DNA of 9,898 bases from JAEYFP01 sp964566545 (GCA_964566545.1 CAZMIX010000072.1:1-9898); one strand, 5' to 3'; positions 1-6,731 are shown, counted from the stretch's first letter. The notes: generated by a model from the letters alone, not told the origin. Numbers and translations: made by a program.

Positions 1-330
1 GGAATGGGAATGCCCGGAAATATGAACAACCTGATGAAGCAGGCACAGAAGATGCAGCGCCAGATGGAGGAAAACCAGAAGGAGCTGGAGGAAAAGGAAT
101 TTACGGCGGCAGCCGGAGGCGGCGCGGTGGAAGTGACCGTTTCGGGCAAAAAGGAAATTACAAAGGTAAAGCTGTCGGAGGAGGTTGTAGATCCGGACGA
201 CATCGAGATGCTGGAGGATCTAATCATGGCGGCTGCCAACGAAGCTTTCCGCAAGATGGAAGAGGAGTCCCAAAGCACGATGTCAAAGCTGACGGGCGGT
301 CTCGGTATGGGCGGCGGATTTCCGTTCTAA
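1..330 (+). CDS. ybaB: YbaB/EbfC family nucleoid-associated protein, 5' end cut by window
   Basis: YbaB/EbfC proteins are small dimeric DNA-binding proteins that coat DNA and are usually encoded between dnaX and recR. The reading frame is open from base 1, and the first visible Met codons (bases 4 and 10) lie in a Gly/Met/Pro-rich stretch. That stretch is typical of the N-terminus of this family in Clostridia, so the true start is probably a few codons upstream. Family features seen: the N-terminal helix NNLMKQAQKMQRQMEE, the segment AAAGGGAVEVTVSGK, the conserved EEVVDPDDIEMLEDLI, and a Gly/Met/Phe-rich tail ending GGGFPF. About 108 residues are visible, close to full length. recR follows 66 bases later, which supports the assignment. 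Identity is confident; only the start is uncertain. Confidence 0.95.
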   Translation, partial: GMGMPGNMNNLMKQAQKMQRQMEENQKELEEKEFTAAAGGGAVEVTVSGKKEITKVKLSEEVVDPDDIEMLEDLIMAAANEAFRKMEEESQSTMSKLTGGLGMGGGFPF

Positions 331-353
331 CGGACATCTGTCCGTTTTGCTTT
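329..353 (+). terminator. Small hairpin at the ybaB stop codon, possible weak terminator or attenuator
   Basis: AACGGAC (329-335) pairs with GTCCGTT (340-346), with loop ATCT, and is followed by TTTTGCTTT. The stem starts inside the ybaB stop codon (328-330). The T-run is interrupted, so termination would be partial, which suits a gene pair (ybaB-recR) normally co-transcribed. TCCGTT at 321-326 could pair with AACGGA instead, giving a competing hairpin. Confidence 0.5.
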
Positions 354-396
354 CGGGGTGGATCGTTTGATTAACTGAAAATTAGGAGATAACAGG

Positions 397-993
397 ATGG
401 ATTTATACAGCGGGTATATTAATAAGCTGATTGCGGAACTGTCTATCTTGCCGGGCATTGGCACAAAGTCAGCACAGCGGCTTGCTTTTCACATGATTAA
501 TATGCCGAAGGAAAACGTGGAACGTCTAGCGGCGACGATGGTCGAGGCAAGGAATAACGTCAAATACTGCACGCAGTGCTTTACTTTGACGGATCGGGAT
601 CTTTGCCCCATTTGTTCGGATGTGTCAAGGAACCAGAAGGTTATCATGGTTGTGGAAAATACGCGGGATATGACCGCTTATGAAAAGACGAGAAGATATG
701 AGGGAGTCTACCACGTCCTGCATGGAGCGATTAATCCGAGCCTTGGGATCGGCCCGAGCGATATCCGGCTTGCAGAGCTTTTGCAAAGGCTGCAGCACGA
801 TGTGGGTGAGGTCATTATCGCGACGAATTCCAGCATTGAAGGGGAGACGACAGCGATGTATATTAGCAAGCTGATTAAGCCGACGGGTATTAAGGTGACG
901 AGGATTGCAAGTGGTGTGCCGGTAGGCGGCGAGCTGGAATATATTGATGAGGTGACTCTTTCCCGCGCACTGGATGCGAGGATAGAATTATAA
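397..993 (+). CDS. recR: Recombination mediator protein RecR
   Basis: RecR works with RecO (and RecF) to load RecA onto single-stranded DNA coated with single-strand binding protein, in the cytoplasm. The 198-residue length is standard for the family. Domains in order: helix-hairpin-helix region at about 10-30 (LPGIGTKSAQRLA), a four-cysteine zinc finger (C58, C61, C70, C73), a Toprim domain at about 81-175 with VVENTRD (Glu87) and TNSSIEGETTA (144-153), and the conserved C-terminal GVPVGGELEYIDEVTL. All key residues are present. ATG 397 is preceded by TTAGGAGAT at suitable spacing. Its place directly after ybaB matches the widespread dnaX-ybaB-recR order. Confidence 0.98.
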   Translation: MDLYSGYINKLIAELSILPGIGTKSAQRLAFHMINMPKENVERLAATMVEARNNVKYCTQCFTLTDRDLCPICSDVSRNQKVIMVVENTRDMTAYEKTRRYEGVYHVLHGAINPSLGIGPSDIRLAELLQRLQHDVGEVIIATNSSIEGETTAMYISKLIKPTGIKVTRIASGVPVGGELEYIDEVTLSRALDARIEL

Positions 994-1049
994 ATTTTGT
1001 AACGGTACGGATGGTTATTATAAAAGAAAGTGGATAAGGAGCTTAAAAA

Positions 1050-2099
1050 ATGAGTGTTTCAACAAAGAATTTCGGAAAGACTAAGGATGGAAAAGATATT
1101 TTACTTTATACGATCAAAAATGGAAAAGGGATGGAGGCTTCGGTCACGAACCTCGGTGCGATACTTGTCACGCTTTTTGTTCCGGATAAAAGCGGAACGG
1201 TAAAGGACGTTGTGCTCGGTTATGATAAGGGTGAGGATTATTTAACGAATCCGTGTTTCTTTGGAGCGACGATCGGCAGAAGCGCCAACCGAATCGCAGG
1301 CGCGCAGTTTGCGATTGACGGTGTGACCTACCATTTAAAAGTAAATGACAATGAAAATAATCTGCACAGTGATGCTGATTTAGGCTATCATAAGCAGCTT
1401 TGGGACGCTGAGTTATCTGACAATGCAGTCAAATTCTCTTATTTTTCACCGGACGGCGAGATGGGTTTTCCGGGCAATCTGAAAATTTCCGTCACATATA
1501 CACTGACGGAGGACAACGCGCTTGAACTGTACTATGATGGGGTTAGCGATAAAAAAACACTGATTAATCTGACGAATCACACGTATTTTAATCTTTCCGG
1601 ACATGATGCGAAAAGCATTCTCGACACGTCGGTCGTTTTGCATGCATCTCATTATACGCCGATCGTGCCGGGCGCAATTCCAACGGGAGAAATTGCGCCC
1701 GTTGCCGATACGCCGATGGATTTCACGGTGGCAAAGACGATAGAAAAGGAAATTGATTCGGATTGGGAGCAGCTTACAATGGTAAATGGGTACGACCATA
1801 ATTTCGTGGTGGATAATTATGACGGAACGCTGAAAAAAGTTGCGGAGACATCTGCGGACGGCAGAATGATGGAAGTTTATACGGATTTGCCGGGCGTGCA
1901 ATTTTATACGGGAAATGGAACACAGGCGCTTACCGGAAAGGGCGGCGTCGTTTATGGGTCAAGAAATGCGTTCTGTCTTGAAACACAATATTATCCGAAC
2001 AGCATCAATCAGGAGGGCTTCCAAAAGCCGGAATTTGATCAGGGGGAGCGTTATCAGACAAAGACTGTATACCGGTTTGTTTCATTGCCTAGGAGATAA
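1050..2099 (+). CDS. galM: Aldose 1-epimerase (mutarotase)
   Basis: GalM interconverts the alpha and beta anomers of galactose, glucose and related sugars, feeding the Leloir pathway in the cytoplasm. The 349-residue length is normal. Family signatures are visible: IGRSANRI (Arg81), NNLHSDADLGYHKQLWD (His106), NLTNHTYFNLSGH (His177, the expected catalytic acid), GYDHNF (Asp249) and CLETQYYPNS (Glu311, the expected catalytic base). No active-site residue is missing. No lipoprotein or secretion signal is seen. ATG 1050 follows AAGGAG at good spacing. The 56-base gap after recR has an AT-rich stretch around 997-1025 (TTGTAA, TTATAA) that might be a weak promoter, with non-ideal spacing. No galK, galT or galE is in the window, so its sugar context is open. 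Confidence 0.96.
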   Translation: MSVSTKNFGKTKDGKDILLYTIKNGKGMEASVTNLGAILVTLFVPDKSGTVKDVVLGYDKGEDYLTNPCFFGATIGRSANRIAGAQFAIDGVTYHLKVNDNENNLHSDADLGYHKQLWDAELSDNAVKFSYFSPDGEMGFPGNLKISVTYTLTEDNALELYYDGVSDKKTLINLTNHTYFNLSGHDAKSILDTSVVLHASHYTPIVPGAIPTGEIAPVADTPMDFTVAKTIEKEIDSDWEQLTMVNGYDHNFVVDNYDGTLKKVAETSADGRMMEVYTDLPGVQFYTGNGTQALTGKGGVVYGSRNAFCLETQYYPNSINQEGFQKPEFDQGERYQTKTVYRFVSLPRR

Positions 2100-2104
2100 C
2101 AATG
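2091..2104 (+). promoter_or_regulatory. Ribosome binding site for the G1P dehydrogenase gene, inside the end of galM
   Basis: AGGAG at 2091-2095 lies six bases before ATG 2102 and overlaps the last Arg codons of galM, whose stop is 2097-2099. Translation of the two genes is therefore likely coupled. Confidence 0.8.
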
Positions 2105-3454
2105 CTGATACAGAGCGAATTATCGGATTATCTAAATAAGGACTTTGTATGTGGCTGCGGACGTACGCATCGTTGCGACATTAAGGAGATTGTGCTCGAA
2201 AAGGGCGCAATCAGTAGGGTCGTGACGCTGCTTCATAAGCATCATTACAAGCGGCCGTTGCTGGTGTATGACGAAACGACGAAAAAAATCGCCGGGAAGC
2301 GGCTTGCGGAGTTGCTTGAGGAAAGCGGCATCGAATATACGGCGTACTGTTTTCCTTATAAAACCCCGGTTGCCGATATGGAAAGGTGTCTGCTGCTTGA
2401 AAGAAACCTGCCTCAGGATACGAATGTCATTATTGCTGTTGGTTCGGGAACGATTAATGATATTTGCCGGTATGTCAGTTATGAGAAAAATCTGGATTAT
2501 TTTATTTTTGCGACGGCTCCTTCAATGGATGGCTTTGCCTCGGATGTCAGCCCTCTGATTGTGGATAATCTGAAAACGACCTATTCCGCGCATGTGCCGA
2601 CAGCGATCATTGGTGATCTGGACATTTTGAAGGATGCGCCGATGAATATGATTGCCGCAGGAGCCGGAGATATTTTCGGCAAATATACGTGTTTGTGCGA
2701 TTGGAAGCTGGCACACCTTGTGACGGGGGAATATTACTGCGAAGCAATTGCAGACCTTGTAGAGCACTCAATTGAGGTGCTTGTGGAAAGTTGCAGGCAG
2801 ATACAGTCGCAGAAGGAAAATGCGGTCAAAAGAATTATGGAGGGTCTGATCTTATCGGGAATCGCGATGAGCTTTGCAAGGAATTCCAGACCTGCCTCAG
2901 GAAGTGAGCATCATCTGTCCCACTATTGGGAAATGATGTTTTTATTTGATGAAAAAAGGGCGGTTCTGCACGGAACGAAGGTAGGGATCGGAACGGTGCT
3001 GGTGCTTCGCCTTTATGAGTTGTTTCAAAAGGAATCGCTGGATTTTGACGCTGCCCAAAAAGGTGCCGCCTCATTTGACAGAAAAAACTGGGACGAATTG
3101 ATGAAAAAGCTTTATCGTATGGCAGCAGGTGGTGTTTTGGAGCTGGAGGATAAAATCGGAAAAAATGAACCGAAACAGGTGCTTCACAGGCTTGCGGTTG
3201 TAAAGGAGCGGCTGCCGGAGGTCAGGGATGCGATGGAAGGGCTGCCCGCGGCGGCGGATGTTATTTCTCTGTTAAAGGAGGTTTCGGCACCTGTTTGTCC
3301 TGATCAGATCGGTGTTTCGGATGCGGAGGTGCACGACGCGGTCATTGCGGCAAAGGAGCTGCGCGATCGTTATGGGCTGCTTCAAATGCTTTATGATTTT
3401 GGGCTGCTTGAGTCTTATGCGGATAAGGCGGTCAAGCTGGGCAAGGAAGATTAA
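2102..3454 (+). CDS. egsA: sn-glycerol-1-phosphate dehydrogenase family protein (EgsA/AraM-like)
   Basis: The family reduces dihydroxyacetone phosphate to sn-glycerol-1-phosphate with NAD(P)H and a divalent metal. It belongs to the iron-containing/dehydroquinate-synthase-like dehydrogenase superfamily. The 450-residue protein starts with the Cys-rich segment CGCGRTHRCDI (17-27) typical of bacterial AraM/EgsA. It then has the nucleotide-binding GSGTIND (114-120), FATAPSMDGFASDVSP (136-151), the metal-site AAGAGDIFGKYT (Asp190), GSEHHLSHYWEM (His270/271) and VLHGTKVGIGT (His290). The three metal ligands expected for the family are present. The gene is two bases downstream of galM. In Bacillus subtilis the product supplies heptaprenylglyceryl phosphate synthesis through PcrB; no such partner is visible here, so the physiological role (unusual lipid or sugar/polyol metabolism) is unresolved. 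The C-terminal ~120 residues are helical and less conserved. Confidence 0.9.
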   Translation: MLIQSELSDYLNKDFVCGCGRTHRCDIKEIVLEKGAISRVVTLLHKHHYKRPLLVYDETTKKIAGKRLAELLEESGIEYTAYCFPYKTPVADMERCLLLERNLPQDTNVIIAVGSGTINDICRYVSYEKNLDYFIFATAPSMDGFASDVSPLIVDNLKTTYSAHVPTAIIGDLDILKDAPMNMIAAGAGDIFGKYTCLCDWKLAHLVTGEYYCEAIADLVEHSIEVLVESCRQIQSQKENAVKRIMEGLILSGIAMSFARNSRPASGSEHHLSHYWEMMFLFDEKRAVLHGTKVGIGTVLVLRLYELFQKESLDFDAAQKGAASFDRKNWDELMKKLYRMAAGGVLELEDKIGKNEPKQVLHRLAVVKERLPEVRDAMEGLPAAADVISLLKEVSAPVCPDQIGVSDAEVHDAVIAAKELRDRYGLLQMLYDFGLLESYADKAVKLGKED

Positions 3455-3470
3455 CGGAAAGGAAATTGAC

Positions 3471-3719
3471 ATGGGAAAGAATAATCACAAGGGAACGACA
3501 CAAATGAATTTATATTTAAGAATTGTAGTGGGAGGTTATCTTGTTTATCTTGCATATGACATCTTTAAGCTTCAGGACACGCAGGTTTCCGATTATTGGA
3601 TTATGATGCTGTTTGTGCTCCTGTTTACGGTGATAGGAGCCACTCTCGTTGTTGTTTCTTTAAAGGGATTGATTAAGAAGGAGTATTATGATCCGAATAA
3701 GGATGATGACGAAGATTGA
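3471..3719 (+). CDS. Small two-helix membrane protein of unknown function
   Basis: This 82-residue protein is not recognised as a named family. It has a short polar N-terminus (MGKNNHKGTTQ), a hydrophobic helix at about 13-34 (YLRIVVGGYLVYLAYDIF), a second at about 42-66 (YWIMMLFVLLFTVIGATLVVV), then a basic patch and a strongly acidic tail (DPNKDDDED). ATG 3471 is chosen because GGAAAGGAA sits just upstream. The frame stays open further upstream, but those starts lie inside the dehydrogenase gene. It begins 16 bases after the dehydrogenase stop, so it is probably in the same transcript. A second Met at residue 12 is an alternative start, with no better ribosome site. Function is unknown. Confidence 0.8.
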   Translation: MGKNNHKGTTQMNLYLRIVVGGYLVYLAYDIFKLQDTQVSDYWIMMLFVLLFTVIGATLVVVSLKGLIKKEYYDPNKDDDED

Positions 3720-3720
3720 C

Positions 3721-3739
3721 TTAAAGAAATTTTAAGAAA
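3721..3739 (+). repeat. Direct repeat TTAAAGAAA / TTTAAGAAA, possible regulator site
   Basis: TTAAAGAAA (3721-3729) and TTTAAGAAA (3731-3739) are near-copies 10 bases apart, one helical turn. They lie about 40-60 bases before the likely transcription start of the following gene. OmpR-type response regulators often bind such arrays. The same A/T-rich stretch could also fold as a weak hairpin (AAAGA...TCTTT), so the meaning is uncertain. Confidence 0.3.
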
Positions 3740-3765
3740 ATCTTTCTGATTGCTTTTTATTTGTA

Positions 3766-3774
3766 TGCTATGAT
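3766..3774 (+). promoter_or_regulatory. Extended -10 promoter for the 639-residue envelope protein gene
   Basis: TGCTATGAT is an extended -10 element (TGN followed by TATGAT, one mismatch to TATAAT). There is no good -35 at 17 bases (CTGATT at 3746-3751), which fits a promoter relying on the extended -10 or on an activator. Start of transcription would be near 3781, about 43 bases before ATG 3824. Confidence 0.6.
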
Positions 3775-3823
3775 GGAATAGATACAAAAAATCAAAGCCT
3801 TCCGATGGTAAGGAGTGTTGTAA

Positions 3824-5743
3824 ATGAGTGGAGAAAATAAGGGAATAAAAGAAAATAAAGGAATGGAAGACGGAGGAGATATTCAAAATACGCAAAAGAA
3901 GAGGCGCTATTTTGAAGAGAGAAAGAAAAATCATGCTGCGGTTAAGAGGCAGAAGGATGAATTTTCTGTAACCTTAATCGGTATGATGATCTATAGTGTG
4001 ATCTTGATTGCAATTGTGGCAGGTACTTATCTTGGCATTAAGGAAATCTTCTCCGGTTATCAGAAAAATATTGAAGCGACAGCAGCTATTAAAACGGTCG
4101 AGGAGCCTGAGGATACGCAGGGCAGTGAGAACGAGGTATTGACGGAGCCGGCGGTTGAGGAAACTTCCGAAGCGAAAGAGCCGGCAAAAGAGGAGATAGT
4201 TGACGTTTCTTCTCTTATGAGCGGTGACGATAATTATATTAATTATAGCCAGATATTGTTTAAGCCTGCAAAAAGGAATACGGCTCTTACATGGGAAGAT
4301 CGGGTCTTTTCGAGACTTGAAAATGTTAAAAACCCATCGGAGGCGGGCGTAAATGCGTATCAGTTTTCACGGAAATATGCGACCCGTGAGGATGATAAGA
4401 AAATGGAATATCTTGTGTATACAAACCCAGACACAAAAATGATCGAAAAGATTACGGCGATCGAGTATTGCGGCGATGACATCGAAACGATCGATTATTA
4501 TTATGACAACGGAGAGATCAATTATATCGCACAACATCGTTCGATTATCAATACGCCGGTGGATATTTCTTCTGCGGCGGTGGAGTCCAGATATTATTTT
4601 AATAACAACGTGATGGTGAAGTATTCTTATTGCAAAGATAACAAAGCGACCGAATACGCGGTATCGGAACTTAAGAAGTACAGCAGCGGGACGGTGGCAC
4701 AATATGATTATATGGAAAAAACGATGTTCAACTGGGCATATCTTACCTATTATGCCGTGGATCATATTTCTGAAATAGAGCAGATCGAGGGCTATGTGCT
4801 GGACGAATTTAATATGGCGATGGCGGATGCACAGATTCAGCTTTCCTCCGATACGGATAATGTGATTGTGGCCAAGACGACGACAAATGGGGATGGCTAT
4901 TACAGCCTTCTTTTGCCTGCGGACGACACGGATACTTATACGCTAACCGTCAATAAAAATACGCTGGATGAAGTGAGGGTTTACGGTATCACGGCGGCTT
5001 CGGGTTCCTCAGTCTATGCGGTGGAACCGGTCTATCTGGCTTATACCGAGGTAGGCGCCGTTTATAACGTACAGATCATGGTGCGTGATGCGGAAAATGC
5101 AGGCAACGCGGGTGCGCTTTCAGATGCGACGCTCAAGCTGCGCAACGGAATTAACAACAGGAGCGGCGAGGTCATCGCGACAGGAACACTGGATGTAACA
5201 GGAGCGATTACGGCACCAATGCGTGCGGGAAGCTATACGGCGGAAATATCTAAAGGTGGTTATGAAACAAGTTATTTTACGGTTATCGTTCGGATGGATC
5301 GGCAGGCCGTGCTTGGTTATGCAGTTTCGGATCTTGAGGAAAATGAATATAAAGTTGTTCTGTCTTGGGATGCGACTCCGCTTGATTTGGACGCAAGAGT
5401 ATTTTCCTCAAATGCGGCAAAGGTAAGCCGATCCCAAAATGACAGCGTCGGTCTGACAACTGCGGAGAGCATTACTCTCGCAGACGCAGGCACGGACAGT
5501 TACCAGTATTATGTGTCGGACTACAGCAATTATAAGGGTGGTGATGCGCTTTCCTATAATATGTCGACCTCGAATGCGTTTGTCGCTGTTTACAGCGCGG
5601 ACGGACTGCTTGCCTCTTATCATGTACCGATGGCTCATTGCGGCGTGATATGGCGGGTGTTTGAGATCAGAAATCATAAATTGCTTCCGCTCAATGATTA
5701 CTTTAACATTATAGAACCGAATAGTTACTGGACGTCAAAATAA
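3824..5743 (+). CDS. Membrane-anchored extracytoplasmic protein with carboxypeptidase-regulatory/SpaA-like and YfaP-like domains
   Basis: Not recognised as a named protein. The 639 residues comprise a charged, Lys/Arg/Glu-rich cytoplasmic N-terminus (1-47), one membrane helix (about 48-70), then an acidic Glu/Pro-rich linker (91-128). After this comes a mixed domain rich in Tyr/Asn/Asp (about 135-318). Residues 319-377 (GYVLDEFNMAMADAQIQL, TNGDGYYSLLLPA, YTLTV) have the pattern of carboxypeptidase-regulatory/SpaA-like beta sandwiches. A similar fold seems to repeat at about 415-490 (LSDATLKLR, GSYTAEISKGGY). Residues 507-600 begin VVLSWDATPLDLDARVF and include GTDSYQYYVSDYSNY, resembling the YfaP-type (DUF2135) domain. 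No LPXTG signal or C-terminal anchor is seen. ATG 3824 follows AAGGAGTG. The topology suggests a surface or cell-wall-facing role; a catalytic site is not evident. Domain names are from motif memory only. Confidence 0.8.
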   Translation: MSGENKGIKENKGMEDGGDIQNTQKKRRYFEERKKNHAAVKRQKDEFSVTLIGMMIYSVILIAIVAGTYLGIKEIFSGYQKNIEATAAIKTVEEPEDTQGSENEVLTEPAVEETSEAKEPAKEEIVDVSSLMSGDDNYINYSQILFKPAKRNTALTWEDRVFSRLENVKNPSEAGVNAYQFSRKYATREDDKKMEYLVYTNPDTKMIEKITAIEYCGDDIETIDYYYDNGEINYIAQHRSIINTPVDISSAAVESRYYFNNNVMVKYSYCKDNKATEYAVSELKKYSSGTVAQYDYMEKTMFNWAYLTYYAVDHISEIEQIEGYVLDEFNMAMADAQIQLSSDTDNVIVAKTTTNGDGYYSLLLPADDTDTYTLTVNKNTLDEVRVYGITAASGSSVYAVEPVYLAYTEVGAVYNVQIMVRDAENAGNAGALSDATLKLRNGINNRSGEVIATGTLDVTGAITAPMRAGSYTAEISKGGYETSYFTVIVRMDRQAVLGYAVSDLEENEYKVVLSWDATPLDLDARVFSSNAAKVSRSQNDSVGLTTAESITLADAGTDSYQYYVSDYSNYKGGDALSYNMSTSNAFVAVYSADGLLASYHVPMAHCGVIWRVFEIRNHKLLPLNDYFNIIEPNSYWTSK

Positions 5744-5780
5744 ATGGTGAGACTACTTATGGCAAATATAATCGGATTAC

Positions 5781-5810
5781 TTGACAGCAACGAGTCGTGG
5801 AGGGTAAAAT
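5781..5810 (+). promoter_or_regulatory. Promoter-like sequence just before the assembly gap
   Basis: TTGACA (5781-5786) is a perfect -35 box and TAAAAT (5805-5810) a good -10, with an 18-base spacer. It would drive a gene starting in the missing sequence. A short frame (ATG 5759, MANIIGLLDSNESW...) runs through the same bases into the gap with only a weak ribosome site. It is not called as a gene, but it cannot be excluded. Confidence 0.5.
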
Positions 5811-5816
5811 ATAGGA

Positions 5817-5916
5817 NNNNNNNNNNNNNNNNNNNNNNNNNNNNNNNNNNNNNNNNNNNNNNNNNNNNNNNNNNNNNNNNNNNNNNNNNNNNNNNNNNNN
5901 NNNNNNNNNNNNNNNN
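5817..5916. other. Assembly gap of exactly 100 N
   Basis: One hundred consecutive N is the conventional placeholder for a scaffold join of unknown length. Nothing can be read here, and any frame passing through it is meaningless. Physical linkage and distance between the two sides are not established by this sequence. Confidence 0.98.
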
Positions 5917-5973
5917 AATATATTTTTACCATAGGCATAGAGTTGGAACAAACTATGCAAAAGGAGGATTTAT

Positions 5974-6390
5974 ATGCGTCAATTGACAAGAAAAATATTA
6001 AGAGCAATGCTTGGTGTAGCAGTAGGGGTAGGTGTGACGCTTTGCGTCGGTGTGACAGCAAAAGCGGACACGGTAACGGATGTGGCTCTTCTCTACACAC
6101 AGCAGGTTGCATTTTTAGAACAATATCAAAATGCGCTTGCCGCACAGTACCAGGCGGCGCTTGCCGCACAGTATCAGGCGGCACTTACCGTGCAGACAGG
6201 GATGCAGAATATTCAAGCAAATGCATTGAATCAGGCATATTTGTTGAATGCGGTGCAGGCGATGCAGTTTGCACAGTATCAGGCTATGATTCAGAGTCAG
6301 GGTCTTGAGCATCAGAATTACCTATTAGAAGAATTCAAAGAATCCCAGGTACAGGCTATGCAGGCTTTCCTTGGATATAATGGATTATAA
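5974..6390 (+). CDS. Small secreted Gln/Ala/Tyr-rich repeat protein
   Basis: Not recognised as a known family. The 138-residue protein has a clear Sec signal peptide: basic start (MRQLTRKILR), hydrophobic core, and an Ala-Lys-Ala cleavage site at 29-31, leaving 107 mature residues. The mature part has 22 Gln, no Cys, no Pro and a single Lys, and is predicted to be almost entirely helical. Residues 50-73 form three eight-residue repeats, QYQ(N/A)AL(A/T)(A/V), and a related piece (QYQAM) recurs at 101-105. No membrane anchor or wall-sorting signal follows, so the product is probably released or held by self-association. ATG 5974 has an excellent AAAGGAGG site. An XRE-type regulator gene follows 21 bases later, likely in the same transcript. 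Function is unknown; an assembling or adhesive role is only a guess. Confidence 0.85.
   Translation: MRQLTRKILRAMLGVAVGVGVTLCVGVTAKADTVTDVALLYTQQVAFLEQYQNALAAQYQAALAAQYQAALTVQTGMQNIQANALNQAYLLNAVQAMQFAQYQAMIQSQGLEHQNYLLEEFKESQVQAMQAFLGYNGL
6133..6180 (+). repeat. 24-base tandem duplication inside the secreted protein gene
   Basis: Two adjacent units, 6133-6156 and 6157-6180, are identical except for one silent C/T change (TAC/TAT for Tyr). Each encodes ALAAQYQA. A third, decayed unit follows at 6181-6204. The near identity points to recent duplication, with the reading frame kept. Confidence 0.9.
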
Positions 6391-6411
6391 TTAGAGTAAA
6401 GGGGCGAGATT

Positions 6412-6699
6412 ATGGGTAAGAAAAACGTGGATTATTCAGTAGCGAAGGAAGGAAAAGAAATTGCTGTGATGGAGAAGGAGAAGAGGTTCTACTCGGATGA
6501 TGTCATCGAAGAGTTGATTGCGTATCGCAAAAAAAAGAAAATGACACAGCAGGACATTGCTGAGCGTTCGGGAATCATGCGTCCGAATGTTGCAAGACTT
6601 GAGGCAAAAAGAACGGAGCCGACAATGGATGTGCTTTCCAGATATGCAATGAGTATGGGCATGGACATTAAGATCAGCCTTGTAAAGAGAAGTAAATAA
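6412..6699 (+). CDS. XRE-family helix-turn-helix DNA-binding protein, antitoxin-like
   Basis: This 95-residue protein carries a Cro/C1-type helix-turn-helix at about 32-85. Helix 2 is around MTQQDIAERSGI (44-55) and the recognition helix around RPNVARLEAKR (57-67), followed by the conserved EPTMDVLSRYAMSMGMDIKISLV. The ending (ALG-like turn and a short beta strand) resembles HigA-type antitoxins. The N-terminal 30 residues are charged and may be flexible. ATG 6412 follows AAAGGGGCGAG; Met20 is an in-frame alternative without a ribosome site. No toxin gene lies beside it: the upstream neighbour is a secreted protein and the downstream side is a double terminator. It may simply regulate its own operon. 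Family call is firm, role is not. Confidence 0.88.
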   Translation: MGKKNVDYSVAKEGKEIAVMEKEKRFYSDDVIEELIAYRKKKKMTQQDIAERSGIMRPNVARLEAKRTEPTMDVLSRYAMSMGMDIKISLVKRSK

Positions 6700-6700
6700 G

Positions 6701-6731
6701 AACGGCCTTTATAAAAAGGTACCGGTTTTTT
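6701..6731 (+). terminator. Rho-independent terminator after the XRE gene
   Basis: CCTTT (6706-6710) pairs with AAAGG (6715-6719) around a four-base ATAA loop. The stem is extended by partial pairing of CGG with CCG and followed by six T (6726-6731). It starts two bases after the XRE stop codon. Confidence 0.65.

Noticed and set aside
1446..1901. 151-codon open frame on the minus strand inside galM
   Set aside because: It lies wholly antisense to a confident gene, its translation is His/Arg/Ile-rich without domain pattern, and it has no ribosome site.
3312..3470. Upstream extension of the small membrane protein frame
   Set aside because: It overlaps the dehydrogenase coding sequence and is Arg/Cys-rich; the ATG at 3471 has a ribosome site and gives a sensible protein.
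4367..4765. 132-codon minus-strand open frame inside the 639-residue protein gene
   Set aside because: The translation is low-complexity Ile/Arg/His from the reverse complement of Asp/Tyr/Asn codons, a typical shadow.
5744..5986. Open frames on both strands crossing the N block
   Set aside because: They exist only because N cannot create stop codons. The short start MANIIGLLDSNESW (from 5759) before the gap remains possible but has a weak ribosome site and overlaps a promoter-like sequence.
6133..6204. Tandem repeat considered as a CRISPR-like array
   Set aside because: The units are adjacent without spacers, keep the reading frame and encode the repeat of a secreted protein.
5943..6308. 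121-codon + frame overlapping the secreted protein in another frame
   Set aside because: It is Cys/Arg/Ser-rich noise; the overlapping frame has a signal peptide and a perfect ribosome site.
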